Origin: Facklamia sp. 7083-14-GEN3 | GTDB taxonomy: Bacteria > Bacillota > Bacilli > Lactobacillales > Aerococcaceae | Assembly: GCF_024742075.1 (NCBI RefSeq) | Contig: NZ_JANSGD010000003.1 | Coordinates: 124,001-188,000, forward strand | Length of the DNA stretch: 64,000 bases | Direction of reading: 5' to 3' | Program-made: the position numbers and the translations under genes | The notes under the pieces: generated by a model | Seen by the model: the letters and a program-made list of their open reading frames with translations, nothing else | Databases searched by the model: none | Told to the model about the DNA's origin: nothing | Shown: in pieces, positions 1 through 9,900 of the stretch | Position numbering within the stretch: position 1 is the stretch's first letter | Layout: each line of letters opens with the position of its first letter

Positions 1-1
1 A

Positions 2-1426
2 ACTTCATCAATTATACTTTCACCAGTTAGTAGTATGCCAATCTACGCTCAAGATATTGAGGGTAATAATTTAAATGCTGATTATCAAGTAAGTAATTTG
101 AATGCAGAACAGACTCAGCTATATGCTAAGTTAGTAAATTCATATAATCAGATTGAAACAATTAAAGAAGAAGCTGAGCAACTTCAAAACGCAATTTTAG
201 ATGATGACCAAACAATTGAATTACTGAACCAAGAAATCGAAGAATTACAAGCAATGATTGACAAGCGTCAAGAGTTAATTGCTGAACAAGCAATTGCTAT
301 TCAGGAAAAGGGTGGAACCACCAATTATCTGAATGTTTTAGCATCTTCAGAATCTCTTTCTGATTTCGTAGGACGTATGGATGTAATTATCAAACTGGTT
401 TCTTCTAATAAAGACTTATTAAACAGTCAAAAAGAAGATATTGCAAGTGTTGAAGCAAAAAAAGTAGCGACAGAGGAAGCCAAAGCAACTAAAGTTGATA
501 AAATGATTAGCTTAGAAGCTTTGAAAGGTGACCTAGAAGTTGAAACGGCTTCTGCAGAAGTAGCTTATGCAGAATTAACTAGACAAGCAGAATTAGCTGA
601 GGAAAATCGCATAGCGCTAGAAGCAGAAGCAGCAGCATTTGAAGCGGCAACTCAAATAGAAATTGTTGAGAATACACAAGTAACCGATGAAGAAGCGGCT
701 GTTGAATCTAGCGATGAAGTTATTACTTCGGAAGTAGCATCATTAGAAACTATTGAAACAAGTCAAGAAACCACTCAAACAGCAGAAGTTTCATATGAAG
801 CAGTTGGTCCATTAGAGACAATTGAAAGTGTTGAACCAATTGAGACAACTCAAGCAGTAGAAACTACAGTAGAGTATGGCGATACAACACCGGCTATTGA
901 AACAACTTTAGAGCCAGTTGAAACAACACAGTTTATCGAAACAAGTCTTGAGCCAGTTGAAACAACACAAGTTGTCGAAACAAGTCTTGAGCCAGTTGAG
1001 ACAACAGTGGCTGAGATTGTTGAGACCACTGCAGAAGTAATCGAAGAACCCCAAACACCAGATTTGTCTTATAATACTGGATCGTTGATTGGAAATGCTG
1101 AAAAATATATTGGTATCCCTTATGTTTGGGGAGGTAAATCTCCTGCAGGATTTGACTGTTCAGGATTTGTTCAATATGTTTTCAGAGAGACATATGGTAT
1201 GGAAATTGGTGGATGGACAGGTGCTCAAGAAAATGCGGGCACTAGAATTTCAGTAGCCGAAGCACAAGCAGGCGACTTATACTTCTGGGGTAGTCCTGGA
1301 GGAACTTACCACGTTGCTTTAGCAACTGGTGGAGGAAATTATATTCATGCCTCTCAGCCAGGAACACCTTTAGGTTATTCAAACATTTCATCATTTACCC
1401 CATCATTTGCAGTAAGAGTCTTATAA
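2..1426 (+). CDS. Secreted NlpC/P60 peptidoglycan hydrolase, 5' end missing
   Basis: The reading frame is open from base 2 to the stop at 1424-1426. The first ATG (35) has no ribosome binding site and sits inside what looks like the end of a signal peptide (small and hydrophobic residues ending IYAQ before DIEG), so the true start lies left of the window. A coiled coil rich in E, Q, A and L occupies nt ~90-620, as in PcsB/p60-type secreted hydrolases. A Thr/Glu linker with ETT/ETS repeats follows (nt ~700-1050), then a C-terminal NlpC/P60 domain. The catalytic Cys is in FDCSGF (codon 1157-1159), with His codons at 1310-1312 (YHVAL) and 1346-1348 (YIHAS). It is expected to cleave peptide crosslinks in the cell wall outside the cell. 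The P60 fold is clear; the exact family name and cut site are inference. Confidence 0.9.
   Translation, partial: TSSIILSPVSSMPIYAQDIEGNNLNADYQVSNLNAEQTQLYAKLVNSYNQIETIKEEAEQLQNAILDDDQTIELLNQEIEELQAMIDKRQELIAEQAIAIQEKGGTTNYLNVLASSESLSDFVGRMDVIIKLVSSNKDLLNSQKEDIASVEAKKVATEEAKATKVDKMISLEALKGDLEVETASAEVAYAELTRQAELAEENRIALEAEAAAFEAATQIEIVENTQVTDEEAAVESSDEVITSEVASLETIETSQETTQTAEVSYEAVGPLETIESVEPIETTQAVETTVEYGDTTPAIETTLEPVETTQFIETSLEPVETTQVVETSLEPVETTVAEIVETTAEVIEEPQTPDLSYNTGSLIGNAEKYIGIPYVWGGKSPAGFDCSGFVQYVFRETYGMEIGGWTGAQENAGTRISVAEAQAGDLYFWGSPGGTYHVALATGGGNYIHASQPGTPLGYSNISSFTPSFAVRVL
908..1006. repeat. 39-bp in-frame tandem repeat in the hydrolase linker
   Basis: Two near-identical 39-bp units (908-946 and 947-985) plus a 21-bp partial third (986-1006) encode LEPVETTQ-x-x-ETS. 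The unit length is a multiple of three, so gain or loss would change linker length without a frameshift. Confidence 0.85.
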
Positions 1427-1434
1427 TAATAAAT

Positions 1435-1461
1435 GAGAGTCAGGAAACTGACTCTTTTTTT
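1435..1461 (+). terminator. Intrinsic terminator after the NlpC/P60 gene
   Basis: Stem GAGTCAG / CTGACTC with a GAAA tetraloop, followed directly by a run of seven T. Confidence 0.92.
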
Positions 1462-1502
1462 ATACAATCATTTAATTAAGCAGAAGACTGCTTTTAATCT
1501 AT

Positions 1503-1510
1503 GCTATAAT
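1503..1510 (+). promoter_or_regulatory. Extended -10 promoter of metG
   Basis: TGC-TATAAT: a perfect -10 with the TG extension (tataat 1505-1510) and no good -35 at 17 bp. It lies 36 bp before the GTG start of metG. Confidence 0.65.
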
Positions 1511-1545
1511 ATGAGAGATAATTTACTTGAAAGGGGCACTCATCC

Positions 1546-3582
1546 GTGACCGAACAAAAGACTTTTTATATTTCAACACCGATCTATTATCCAAGTGGCA
1601 AACTGCACATAGGAAATGCATACTCCACCTTAGCTGCTGATGCCATGTCCCGCTACAAGCGTTTAATGGGTTATGATGTTTTCTTTGTAACTGGAACTGA
1701 TGAACACGGACAAAAAATTGAACAAAAAGCTGAGGAATTAAATTTAGAGCCAAAAGCCTATGTTGATGGAATGGCTGAAAAGATTCAAAAGCTTTGGCAA
1801 AAATTAGAAATAACCAATAATCATTTTATTCGCACGACTGATAAATATCATGTTCAAGCGGTTCAAAAGATTTTCGATCAATTGTTAGAACAAGGCGATA
1901 TTTATTTGGGTGAATATTCAGGTTGGTATTCAGTCAGTGACGAGGAATATTTTACTGAAACCCAACTAACTGAAGTCTTTAAAGATGAAAACGGTAATGT
2001 TGTGGGAGGAATTGCGCCTTCGGGTCATGAAGTAGAGCTAGTAAAAGAAGAATCTTATTTCTTTAAGTTAGACAAATATACGGACCGTTTAATTGAATAT
2101 TACGAATCAGATGATCAAGTGATTTTACCTGAATTTAGAAAAAATGAAATGATTAATAACTTTATCAGACCTGGTTTAGAAGACTTAGCAGTGTCCAGGA
2201 CCTCTTTCAGTTGGGGAATCCCTGTTAAGTCAAATCCTAAGCATGTTGTTTATGTATGGATTGATGCACTATCTAATTATATTACCTCTTTAGGTTATGG
2301 TAGCGATAATGATGAAGCGTTTAAAAAGTTTTGGCCTGCTGATATTCATGTGTTAGGTAAAGATATTTCGCGCTTCCATATGATTTATTGGCCAGCTTTA
2401 TTAATGGCTTTAAATCTTCCTTTACCCAAACGTATATATGCTCATGGTTGGATTGTTATGAAAGATGGCAAGATGTCTAAATCTAAAGGGAATGTGATTT
2501 ATCCGGAGACTTTGATTGAACGCTATGGTCTTGATGCGACGCGTTACTATCTGTTAAGAGGAATGAGTTTGGGTAGTGATTCTGTATTTACGCCAGAAGA
2601 CTTCGTTAAAGATGTTAATACGGAATTAGCCAATGACTTAGGAAACTTGCTCAATCGCACCGTTGCGATGATTAATAAATACTTCCAAGGTGCAGTACCT
2701 AACAAGCAAGTCTTGCAGTCACAAAATGATTTGGATAAAGAGTTTGCTAATTATTTAACAGAGCATTTAAAAGAATACCATGAAAAAATGGAATTAATGG
2801 CTTTTGATAAAGCAATTGATGCCTTAATGGCAATTGTTTCTAGATCTAATAAGTATATTGATCAAACTGAACCTTGGAATTTAGCAAAGGATTCGCAATT
2901 AACAGATCGTTTAGCAGTTGTAATGTTCCATTTGGCAGAAAGCTTACGTATCATTGGTCATTTATTAAGACCTTTTATGACTCAAGCACCATTAGAAATC
3001 TTCAAACAATTGGGTATTGAAAAAGAAATAGACGCTAACTTAAGCGAGCTAGCTTTTGGAAAATTTGCAGAAAATGCGCAGGTAATTAAAAAAGGTGTGC
3101 CTATCTTCCCTCGTTTGGAAGTGGAAGAAGAAGTGGCTTATTTACAAAAAGCTATGACGCCTGAAAGCCTTAGTGATACTTCTTCAGCTAATTTAACGGT
3201 ATCTGATCCTGATTGGAATCCTGAAGCAACCAAATTGAGCTATGCTGAGACGGCTGAAGTAGCATTCGATGATTTTATTCATACTGAAATTAAAGTAGCA
3301 GAAGTCATTGATGTCGATGAGGTAGAAGGCTCTAATAAGTTATTGCGTTTTAGATTGGATGCAGGCGATCAAGGCCACCGTCAAATCTTATCAGGTATTC
3401 GAAAATACTATCCAGATTTCAAAGAGTTAATTGGTCGAAAGGTTTTAGTTGTCGCAAATCTTAAACCGAGAAAAATGATGGGGCATATTAGTCAAGGTAT
3501 GATTTTGTCGGCTGAAAGTGGCAAAGATCTACATTTAGTTTTTGCACCAGAACAAGCTGAAAACGGCTCGCTAATTGGATAG
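1546..3582 (+). CDS. metG: Methionyl-tRNA synthetase
   Basis: Charges tRNA-Met with methionine in the cytoplasm. The 678-residue class I enzyme carries the HIGH-type motif HIGN (residues 21-24) and KMSKS (~309-313). A C-terminal EMAP-II/Trbp111-like tRNA-binding domain runs from ~573 to the end. The connective region lacks the Cys pairs of zinc-type MetRS (it reads GWYSVSDEEYF), which fits the zinc-free Gram-positive type. The start is GTG after AAGGGG (1531-1536). No T-box leader is present in the short upstream region. A terminator follows at 3592-3621. Confidence 0.97.
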   Translation: MTEQKTFYISTPIYYPSGKLHIGNAYSTLAADAMSRYKRLMGYDVFFVTGTDEHGQKIEQKAEELNLEPKAYVDGMAEKIQKLWQKLEITNNHFIRTTDKYHVQAVQKIFDQLLEQGDIYLGEYSGWYSVSDEEYFTETQLTEVFKDENGNVVGGIAPSGHEVELVKEESYFFKLDKYTDRLIEYYESDDQVILPEFRKNEMINNFIRPGLEDLAVSRTSFSWGIPVKSNPKHVVYVWIDALSNYITSLGYGSDNDEAFKKFWPADIHVLGKDISRFHMIYWPALLMALNLPLPKRIYAHGWIVMKDGKMSKSKGNVIYPETLIERYGLDATRYYLLRGMSLGSDSVFTPEDFVKDVNTELANDLGNLLNRTVAMINKYFQGAVPNKQVLQSQNDLDKEFANYLTEHLKEYHEKMELMAFDKAIDALMAIVSRSNKYIDQTEPWNLAKDSQLTDRLAVVMFHLAESLRIIGHLLRPFMTQAPLEIFKQLGIEKEIDANLSELAFGKFAENAQVIKKGVPIFPRLEVEEEVAYLQKAMTPESLSDTSSANLTVSDPDWNPEATKLSYAETAEVAFDDFIHTEIKVAEVIDVDEVEGSNKLLRFRLDAGDQGHRQILSGIRKYYPDFKELIGRKVLVVANLKPRKMMGHISQGMILSAESGKDLHLVFAPEQAENGSLIG

Positions 3583-3591
3583 AATGGATAG

Positions 3592-3621
3592 AAAGGGCAA
3601 GTTACTTCACTTGTCCTTTTT
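3592..3621 (+). terminator. Intrinsic terminator after metG
   Basis: Stem AAGGGCAAG / CTTGTCCTT (one G-U pair) followed by T residues. Confidence 0.85.
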
Positions 3622-3691
3622 ATGTTTAATGAGCTTTTCTGTCTGGAAAGAGCGAGTTATGATAAAATAACAAAAGATTGGAGCGAAAAAA

Positions 3692-4480
3692 ATGAAATTA
3701 TTTGATACACACACCCATCTAAATGTCTCCCAATTTCATGGGAAGGAAAAAGATTATTTACAAAGAGCCGAGGAAGCGGGTGTAGGCTTTCTGGCGGTTG
3801 TTGGTTTTGATCGTCCAACGATCGAGCGAAGTTTAGAGCTTAGCCAAGAGTATAAACATTTGATCAGTGTAGTGGGTTGTCATCCTACGGAAACTATTTA
3901 TTATGATCAAGTCTTTGAAGACGACTTACATAAGTGGTTAGAATTAGATAGTGTCAAAATGTTAGGTGAAATAGGTTTGGATTATCATTGGGATACCTCA
4001 CCCAAAGATATTCAAGCTAGGATCTTTAGAAGGCAAATAGCCATTGCTAAGGAACATAATCTCCCAATTACTATTCATAATCGCGAAGCAACTCAAGATT
4101 GCTACCGGATTCTTAAGGAAGAAGGACTCCCATCAGCCGGAGGAATCATGCATTCTTTTGGAGAGGGACCTGAAGAAGCAAAACGTTTTTTAGATTTAGG
4201 TATGCACTTATCTTTTAGTGGAGTTGTTACATTTAAAAAGACTGAAGATGTCCGTCAAGCTGCGGCCATTACACCACTAGATAAACTGTTGATCGAAACA
4301 GATGCTCCTTACTTAGCTCCTGTTCCAATGAGAGGAAAGCAAAATGAACCAGCCTTCGTTAAGTATGTAGCAGAAAAGTTGGCTGAGGTCAGAAACCTTT
4401 CAATCGAAGAAGTTGCCCGGATAACAAGTGAAAATGCCTTTAACTTATTTAATTGGCGTCCAGAAGAGGAAGCTAAATGA
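3692..4480 (+). CDS. tatD: TatD-family metal-dependent DNase/hydrolase
   Basis: 262 residues with the TatD metal-site series: DTHTHL at the N-terminus, GEIGLDYHW in the middle, then IHNRE, MHSFGEG and ETDAPYLAP. Members are cytoplasmic TIM-barrel hydrolases with 3'-5' DNase activity; the Bacillus counterpart at this locus is YabD. Its stop overlaps the start of rnmV by 4 bp, the classic tatD-rnmV-rsmA operon. RBS is GGAG before ATG 3692. A TATGATAAAAT stretch at 3658-3668 is a plausible -10 region. Confidence 0.95.
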   Translation: MKLFDTHTHLNVSQFHGKEKDYLQRAEEAGVGFLAVVGFDRPTIERSLELSQEYKHLISVVGCHPTETIYYDQVFEDDLHKWLELDSVKMLGEIGLDYHWDTSPKDIQARIFRRQIAIAKEHNLPITIHNREATQDCYRILKEEGLPSAGGIMHSFGEGPEEAKRFLDLGMHLSFSGVVTFKKTEDVRQAAAITPLDKLLIETDAPYLAPVPMRGKQNEPAFVKYVAEKLAEVRNLSIEEVARITSENAFNLFNWRPEEEAK

Positions 4481-5052
4481 AAGAAATAGAAGTGCCCACC
4501 GAAGTGGTGGTAGTAGAAGGTCGATCAGATACCCAACGTCTTAATCAGATTTTTGGTCCAAGTATCAAAGTGATTGAAACCAATGGATCGGCCATTAACC
4601 AAGAAATACTCAGTCGAATTGAAGAGGCTAATAATAAATTTGGCGTGATAGTCTTTACCGATCCTGATTATCCTGGCGAGCGCATTCGCAGGATTATTCG
4701 TAAGCACATTCCAACTGTTAAAGAAGCTTTTTTAAGTCAAGATGCTGCAAACTCACACCGCAAAAAAGATTCTTTGGGAATTGAACATGCCAGCGCAGCT
4801 GATATTCAAATAGCCTTAAATAAAGTGACTAAGATGTCTCCTCAGGCGGAATTACAATTGATTCCGATGGCAGAACTTATGGCTATGGGGTTAGTTGGTT
4901 CAGAGCAAGCTAATGTTTTAAGACAGGCAGTCGCTAATCATTTCAATTTAGGGCACGTTAACGCTAAGCAACTGCAAAAGCAATTGGCTAAGTACCAAGT
5001 AAGCCATCAAGAGATATTAGCCTATTTAAAAAGGAGGGAAGAAAGTGAATAA
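4477..5052 (+). CDS. rnmV: Ribonuclease M5 (5S rRNA maturation)
   Basis: 191 residues with an N-terminal Toprim domain: VVVEGRSDT supplies the metal-binding Glu and FTDPDYPGERIRR the Asp motif. RNase M5 makes the final cuts in 5S rRNA precursors in low-GC Gram-positives, assisted by L18. It overlaps tatD by 4 bp and rsmA by 8 bp, so the three are translationally coupled. Confidence 0.95.
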   Translation: MKEIEVPTEVVVVEGRSDTQRLNQIFGPSIKVIETNGSAINQEILSRIEEANNKFGVIVFTDPDYPGERIRRIIRKHIPTVKEAFLSQDAANSHRKKDSLGIEHASAADIQIALNKVTKMSPQAELQLIPMAELMAMGLVGSEQANVLRQAVANHFNLGHVNAKQLQKQLAKYQVSHQEILAYLKRREESE

Positions 5053-5929
5053 AGATATGGATCATAAACTAATAGCAACACCAAGTCGTACAAGCGCGAT
5101 TATGAAGCAGTATGATATAAAAATGAAGAAAAGTTTGGGACAAAACTTTTTAGTAGAGCCTCAAATTCTACAAAGGTTAGTGGAAGTAGCAGAGATTGAT
5201 TCTGAAACAACCGTTATCGAAATAGGGCCAGGAATAGGTGCTCTGACAGAGTTTTTGGCCTTATCCGCAAAAAAGGTGTTGGCATTTGAAATAGATCAAC
5301 GTTTTGTAAATATTCTTCAAGATACGCTATCTCCCTATAATAACGTTGAAGTTATTCATCAAGATATTTTAAAAGTTGATTTTAGTCAATCAGATTATGC
5401 ATACTTACAACAAAGTAGACGCTTAGTGGTGGTCGCCAATTTACCTTATTATATAACGACCCCTATTATTATGCATTTACTAGCCAGTCAGCTGCCTTTT
5501 GATTCTTTAGTTATGATGATGCAAAAGGAAGTGGCTGAGCGAATGACTGCTAAAGTCGGAACCAAAGCTTATAATTCACTAACAGTGGCTATCCAACTTC
5601 AAATGAAAGCGAAATTAGCTTTTATTGTCCCTCCTACGGTTTTTATACCCAGACCCAATGTTGATTCTGCTGTGTTAAAATTAACGAGGTTAGAAAATCC
5701 ATCTCACAGCTTTAAAAACAGTGATTCATTTCAACAATTTGTCCAAGCTTGCTTTAAACAACGTAGAAAAACCTTATGGAACAATTTAAAAGCTTATTAT
5801 CCTGATCAAGAAACGACTTATCTAGAAAGTTGTTTTACTAAGGCTGATATTGTTCCTAGCCGCCGTGCGGAAACATTAAATTTAGATGAGTTTATCAAGC
5901 TATTCAACACTTTAAATGAAAAAAATTAA
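5045..5929 (+). CDS. rsmA: 16S rRNA dimethyladenosine transferase RsmA/KsgA
   Basis: Dimethylates the two adjacent adenosines in helix 45 of 16S rRNA during 30S assembly; loss gives kasugamycin resistance. The 294-residue protein has KSLGQNFL, the SAM site EIGPGIGALTE and the catalytic NLPYYITTP motif. The start is GTG 5045, with AAGGAGG at 5031-5037 inside the end of rnmV. Third gene of the tatD-rnmV-rsmA operon. Confidence 0.97.
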   Translation: MNKDMDHKLIATPSRTSAIMKQYDIKMKKSLGQNFLVEPQILQRLVEVAEIDSETTVIEIGPGIGALTEFLALSAKKVLAFEIDQRFVNILQDTLSPYNNVEVIHQDILKVDFSQSDYAYLQQSRRLVVVANLPYYITTPIIMHLLASQLPFDSLVMMMQKEVAERMTAKVGTKAYNSLTVAIQLQMKAKLAFIVPPTVFIPRPNVDSAVLKLTRLENPSHSFKNSDSFQQFVQACFKQRRKTLWNNLKAYYPDQETTYLESCFTKADIVPSRRAETLNLDEFIKLFNTLNEKN

Positions 5930-5969
5930 TGGAATAAAGTTATTGCAAGTTATTCTTACTTATGTTATA

Positions 5970-5998
5970 TTGTAAAATTTAAGAATTTGTGATATAAT
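5970..5998 (+). promoter_or_regulatory. veg promoter
   Basis: TTGTAA (5970-5975), 17-bp spacer, perfect TATAAT (5993-5998), 18 bp before the veg ATG. Strong sigma-A type, as for the well-known Bacillus veg promoter. Confidence 0.85.
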
Positions 5999-6016
5999 GT
6001 AGTATGAGGTGATAAG

Positions 6017-6244
6017 ATGCCAAAAGATCTGATTGAAATCAAGTCAATGCTTGATGGAAGAGTTGGAGAAGAGATTGTTGTAACTGTTCAAATGGGGCGT
6101 AAGAAGAAGCGGGAGCGTCGTGGAACACTTGCTGAAACTTATCGGTCAATTTTTATTGTTGACTTAGAAGAGGAAGACAATGTGGATCGTGTATCATTTT
6201 CTTATCGAGACATATTAACCAATGCGGTTGAAATTGAATTTTAG
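6017..6244 (+). CDS. veg: Veg family protein
   Basis: 75 residues matching the Veg family in size and sequence (LDGRVGEEIVVTVQMGRKKKRERRGTL in pieces, with a basic patch GRKKKRERR). In Bacillus subtilis Veg is highly expressed and linked to biofilm gene control and spore outgrowth; its role in a non-sporing organism is not clear. It sits between rsmA and pth with its own promoter and terminator. Confidence 0.92.
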   Translation: MPKDLIEIKSMLDGRVGEEIVVTVQMGRKKKRERRGTLAETYRSIFIVDLEEEDNVDRVSFSYRDILTNAVEIEF

Positions 6245-6256
6245 AGTATAAAGTTT

Positions 6257-6298
6257 TAAAGAGGCTTACTTGTTATTGAGTAAGGCTCTTTCTTATTT
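6257..6298 (+). terminator. Intrinsic terminator after veg
   Basis: Stem AAGAGGCTTACT / AGTAAGGCTCTT with one mismatch, then a T-rich run. Confidence 0.78.
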
Positions 6299-6312
6299 TG
6301 TGACGAAAGCTG

Positions 6313-6321
6313 TGGTATAAT
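6313..6321 (+). promoter_or_regulatory. Extended -10 promoter of pth
   Basis: TGG-TATAAT (tataat 6316-6321), 30 bp before the chosen pth start; no clear -35. Confidence 0.6.
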
Positions 6322-6350
6322 TAGTTGCATATCTTATGGAGGTGTCGCTT

Positions 6351-6917
6351 TTGAAAATGATTGTTGGTCTCGGTAATCCAGGTGAACGTTATGCCAATAC
6401 GCGGCATAATGCTGGCTTTGAAGCAATCGATCGTTTAGTAGATAAAGAAGGCTTAAGTTTTACCGATCAAAAATTTGATGCAGATTTCACCATTTGGCGG
6501 AATCAAACAGATAAGATTTTATTAGTTAAACCCTTTACCTATATGAATAATTCGGGACAAGCTGTTTTACCTTTGATGTCTTATTACGGTATTGCGGTAG
6601 AGGATTTAATAGTAGTCTATGACGATTTAGACCTTGAACCAGGTCGTATTCGCCTTCGTGAAAAAGGTTCTGCCGGTGGGCATAATGGCATGAAATCGAT
6701 TATTCATATGCTTGGAACCAATGACTTTAAGCGTATAAGGATTGGGATTGGCCGTCCACAAGCAGGTTGGAAGGTCATTGATCATGTTTTAGCTCCTTTT
6801 GATAAGGACAGCTTACCACTCGTTACCCAAGCTATTGATCATGTAGCGGATGCTTTAACAGATTGGGTTGATGGAAAACCTTACAGTGAAGTAATGAATT
6901 TTTATAATAGAAAATAA
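6351..6917 (+). CDS. pth: Peptidyl-tRNA hydrolase
   Basis: Releases peptides from peptidyl-tRNA that has fallen off ribosomes. Motifs are GLGNPGERY, the catalytic His in NTRHNAGF, YDDLDLEPGRIR and GSAGGHNGMKS. I chose TTG 6351 because GGAGGTG (6338-6344) lies 6 bp upstream and it gives MKMIVGLGNPG, 188 residues, the usual length. The in-frame ATG at 6336 overlaps that RBS, and ATG 6357 is a possible alternative. Followed by mfd, as in Bacillus. Confidence 0.95.
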   Translation: MKMIVGLGNPGERYANTRHNAGFEAIDRLVDKEGLSFTDQKFDADFTIWRNQTDKILLVKPFTYMNNSGQAVLPLMSYYGIAVEDLIVVYDDLDLEPGRIRLREKGSAGGHNGMKSIIHMLGTNDFKRIRIGIGRPQAGWKVIDHVLAPFDKDSLPLVTQAIDHVADALTDWVDGKPYSEVMNFYNRK

Positions 6918-6977
6918 TCATGGAGTAAGGATATCCCTGCTTCATGTTTTTGTGTTGGATGTATAAGGAGAGATTCG

Positions 6978-9900
6978 ATGTTAGATAAGTTGCAAACGGC
7001 AGCCTTTGATCAAAGTATAATTACTATAAATAAAGCAAATAATTCTAATCTTCCTCATTTAGTAACGGGTCTAGATGGTAGTGGAAAAGCGATATATATC
7101 GCTAAATTATATCAAGAGGCTCCGGGTCAAATGATTATACTGGAAAGCAATCCGAATCACTTAATCCAAATGTTTGAAGATCTTTCCAGTTTACTACCTA
7201 ATGTCGCTATATATTCTTTTCCTGCGGAAGAGAGTTTGGCGCTAGAATATTCTACAGCTTCTCTAGAAGGTCGGGCGCAAAGAGTAGAATGCTTACAAGC
7301 TTTACTGACTAAAAAGCCTGTTATTATTTTAACCAATGTGCCTGGCGTCCGTAAGCGACTTTCTCCAGTTGAGGATTGGTTAGCCAACCAATTAGAATTA
7401 ACTGTTGGGTATGAGATTGAAAGAGAAGATTTAGAAAATGTTTTATTTGAATTAGGTTATCAAAAAGTAGCGATGGTTATGACTCCTGGTGAGTTCTCTG
7501 TAAGGGGAAGTATTATTGATTTTTATCCGCTAACTTCTCCTTCTCCCATTCGTTTAGATTTCTTTGATGTAGAACTTGATTCTATCCGCTACTTTGATGC
7601 GGAAAGCCAAGTTTCAAAGGAAAATCTTCAATCGATAAAGATTGAACCTGCTACCGATGTGCTGTTCACTAAAAAACAACAAAAAAGTATTAAAGAGCAA
7701 CTAGATGAAGAAATTAAGAAAGCAAGTAAAAAAATTAAAGATGCAGAGATGAAACAAAAGCTAAAGCAATTTATGAGTGAACAGCTTGAAGGCTTAAATC
7801 ACAATCAAACGCTTGATAAAAGCCAAGCTTTTTTATCTTTTTACGATCCTAAGGGACACTCCCTCTTAGATTATATGCATGCTTCAGGACGCTTAGTAGT
7901 CAATGAGTTCTCAAAAATTCATCAAGAAGAAATCCAATTAATTGAGCATGATCAATTTTGGTTGGAACAGGAAACGTTAAAGGGTCATCTATTTCCCAAT
8001 CAAGCATTAAAGTTATCAGCTTTCGATCAAATTAATCAAAGTAAGCATACAGTCATCTTTTTTGATTTGATTCAAAAGAGTATGGGTAAGCAAGCCTTAG
8101 CGAGTATTCACCATTTTTCCTACCGGACAATGAATGCTTTTTACCATCAAATGCCCTTGGTAAAAGCTGAAATGGACCACTGGTTGAGACAGAATCAAAA
8201 GATTCAAATCATTGTTGAATCTAAAAAGCGGGCCGAAAAAGTGCGACAACTATTTGCTGAATATCAAATTGATCCGATACATATACAAGAGCAAGATGAT
8301 TTTCTGCCAGGCCAAGTAAACCTACTCATTGGAAGCTTGAGCCAAGGATTTGAGTTACCAAATGATAAATGGGTTTTACTGACTGAAAAAGAATTGTTTA
8401 ATCGTATGAAGAAGAAAGTGATTAAACAACAAAAGCTTTCCAATGCTGAGCGGATAAAATCTTATAATGAATTGGAAACTGGCGATTACGTGGTCCATAT
8501 TAATCATGGGATTGGGCGCTATACTGGAATGGAAACCATGGAAATTGCTGGTTCCCATCGTGATTTACTAGTCATTGAATATCAAAATAACGCTAAAGTG
8601 ATGGTACCCATCGATCAATTGCATCTTATTCAAAAATATGTTGCCTCTGGTGAAGCAAAAACACCTAAAGTTCATCGTTTAGGCGGTACTGAATGGACGA
8701 AAACTAAACAAAAAGTTTCAAGAAAAATTGAAGATATTGCTGACGAATTGATTGAACTCTATGCTAAACGCGAAAAAGACAAGGGCTTTGCCTTTAGTGA
8801 AGATAGTCCTGAACAGCAAGAGTTTGAAAATGCTTTTCCTTATGTTGAAACGCCTGACCAGCTACAATCAGCTTCAGAAATCAAAAAAGATATGGAAAAA
8901 GAAAGACCGATGGATCGTCTACTAATTGGGGATGTTGGTTATGGAAAAACTGAAGTAGCCATGCGAGCCATTTTTAAGGCGGTGATGGATGGTAAGCAGG
9001 TAGCCTTCTTGGTACCAACAACTATATTAGCTCAGCAGCATTACAATTCATTGATTGAACGATTCGCTGATTATCCATTCGATATCAGGATGCTTAGTCG
9101 TTTTGTGACCAAGGCTAATCAAAAAGAGACAATTAAAGACTTAAAGGTAGGTGCTTGTCAAATTGTAGTGGGAACTCACCGAATTTTATCGAAAGATATC
9201 GAATTTTTGGATTTAGGCTTATTAGTTGTCGATGAGGAACAGCGTTTTGGTGTAAAACATAAAGAGCGATTGAAGCAATTAAGATCGCAAGTGGACGTTT
9301 TAACACTAACAGCGACTCCAATACCTCGAACCCTTCACATGTCAATGATTGGAGTTAGAGATTTATCGGTCATTGAAACACCACCGAGCAATCGCTATCC
9401 TGTCCAGACCTATGTAATGGAACGTAATGAAGGAGCCATTAAATCCGCCTTGGAACGTGAAGTCGCTCGCGGAGGACAGGCCTTTTATCTTTATAACCGT
9501 GTAGCTACTATCTATCATCGTGCAGAAGAACTCGCTCAGTTAGTTCCTGAGGCGCGTGTTGCGGTTGCTCACGGCCAAATGAGTGAAATTGAATTAGAAA
9601 ATGTCCTGTATGACTTTGTTCAAGGAGAGTATGACCTATTAGTGACGACCACGATTATTGAAACGGGAGTCGATATTCCTAATGCCAACACTTTATTTAT
9701 CGACCATGCAGATAAAATGGGCTTATCCACACTTTACCAATTACGAGGAAGAGTAGGTCGAACCAACCGACTAGCCTATGCTTATTTAATGTATGACCCT
9801 ATGAAACAATTAAGTGAAGTCAGCGAAAAAAGGCTTAATGCCATTCGTGAATTTACCGAACTGGGTTCTGGTTTTAAAATTGCTATGCGCGACCTTTCAA

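Noticed and set aside
1462-1545. T-box riboswitch before metG
   Set aside because: Only about 35 nt lie between promoter and start; no specifier loop, antiterminator or terminator pair. The same holds for lysS.
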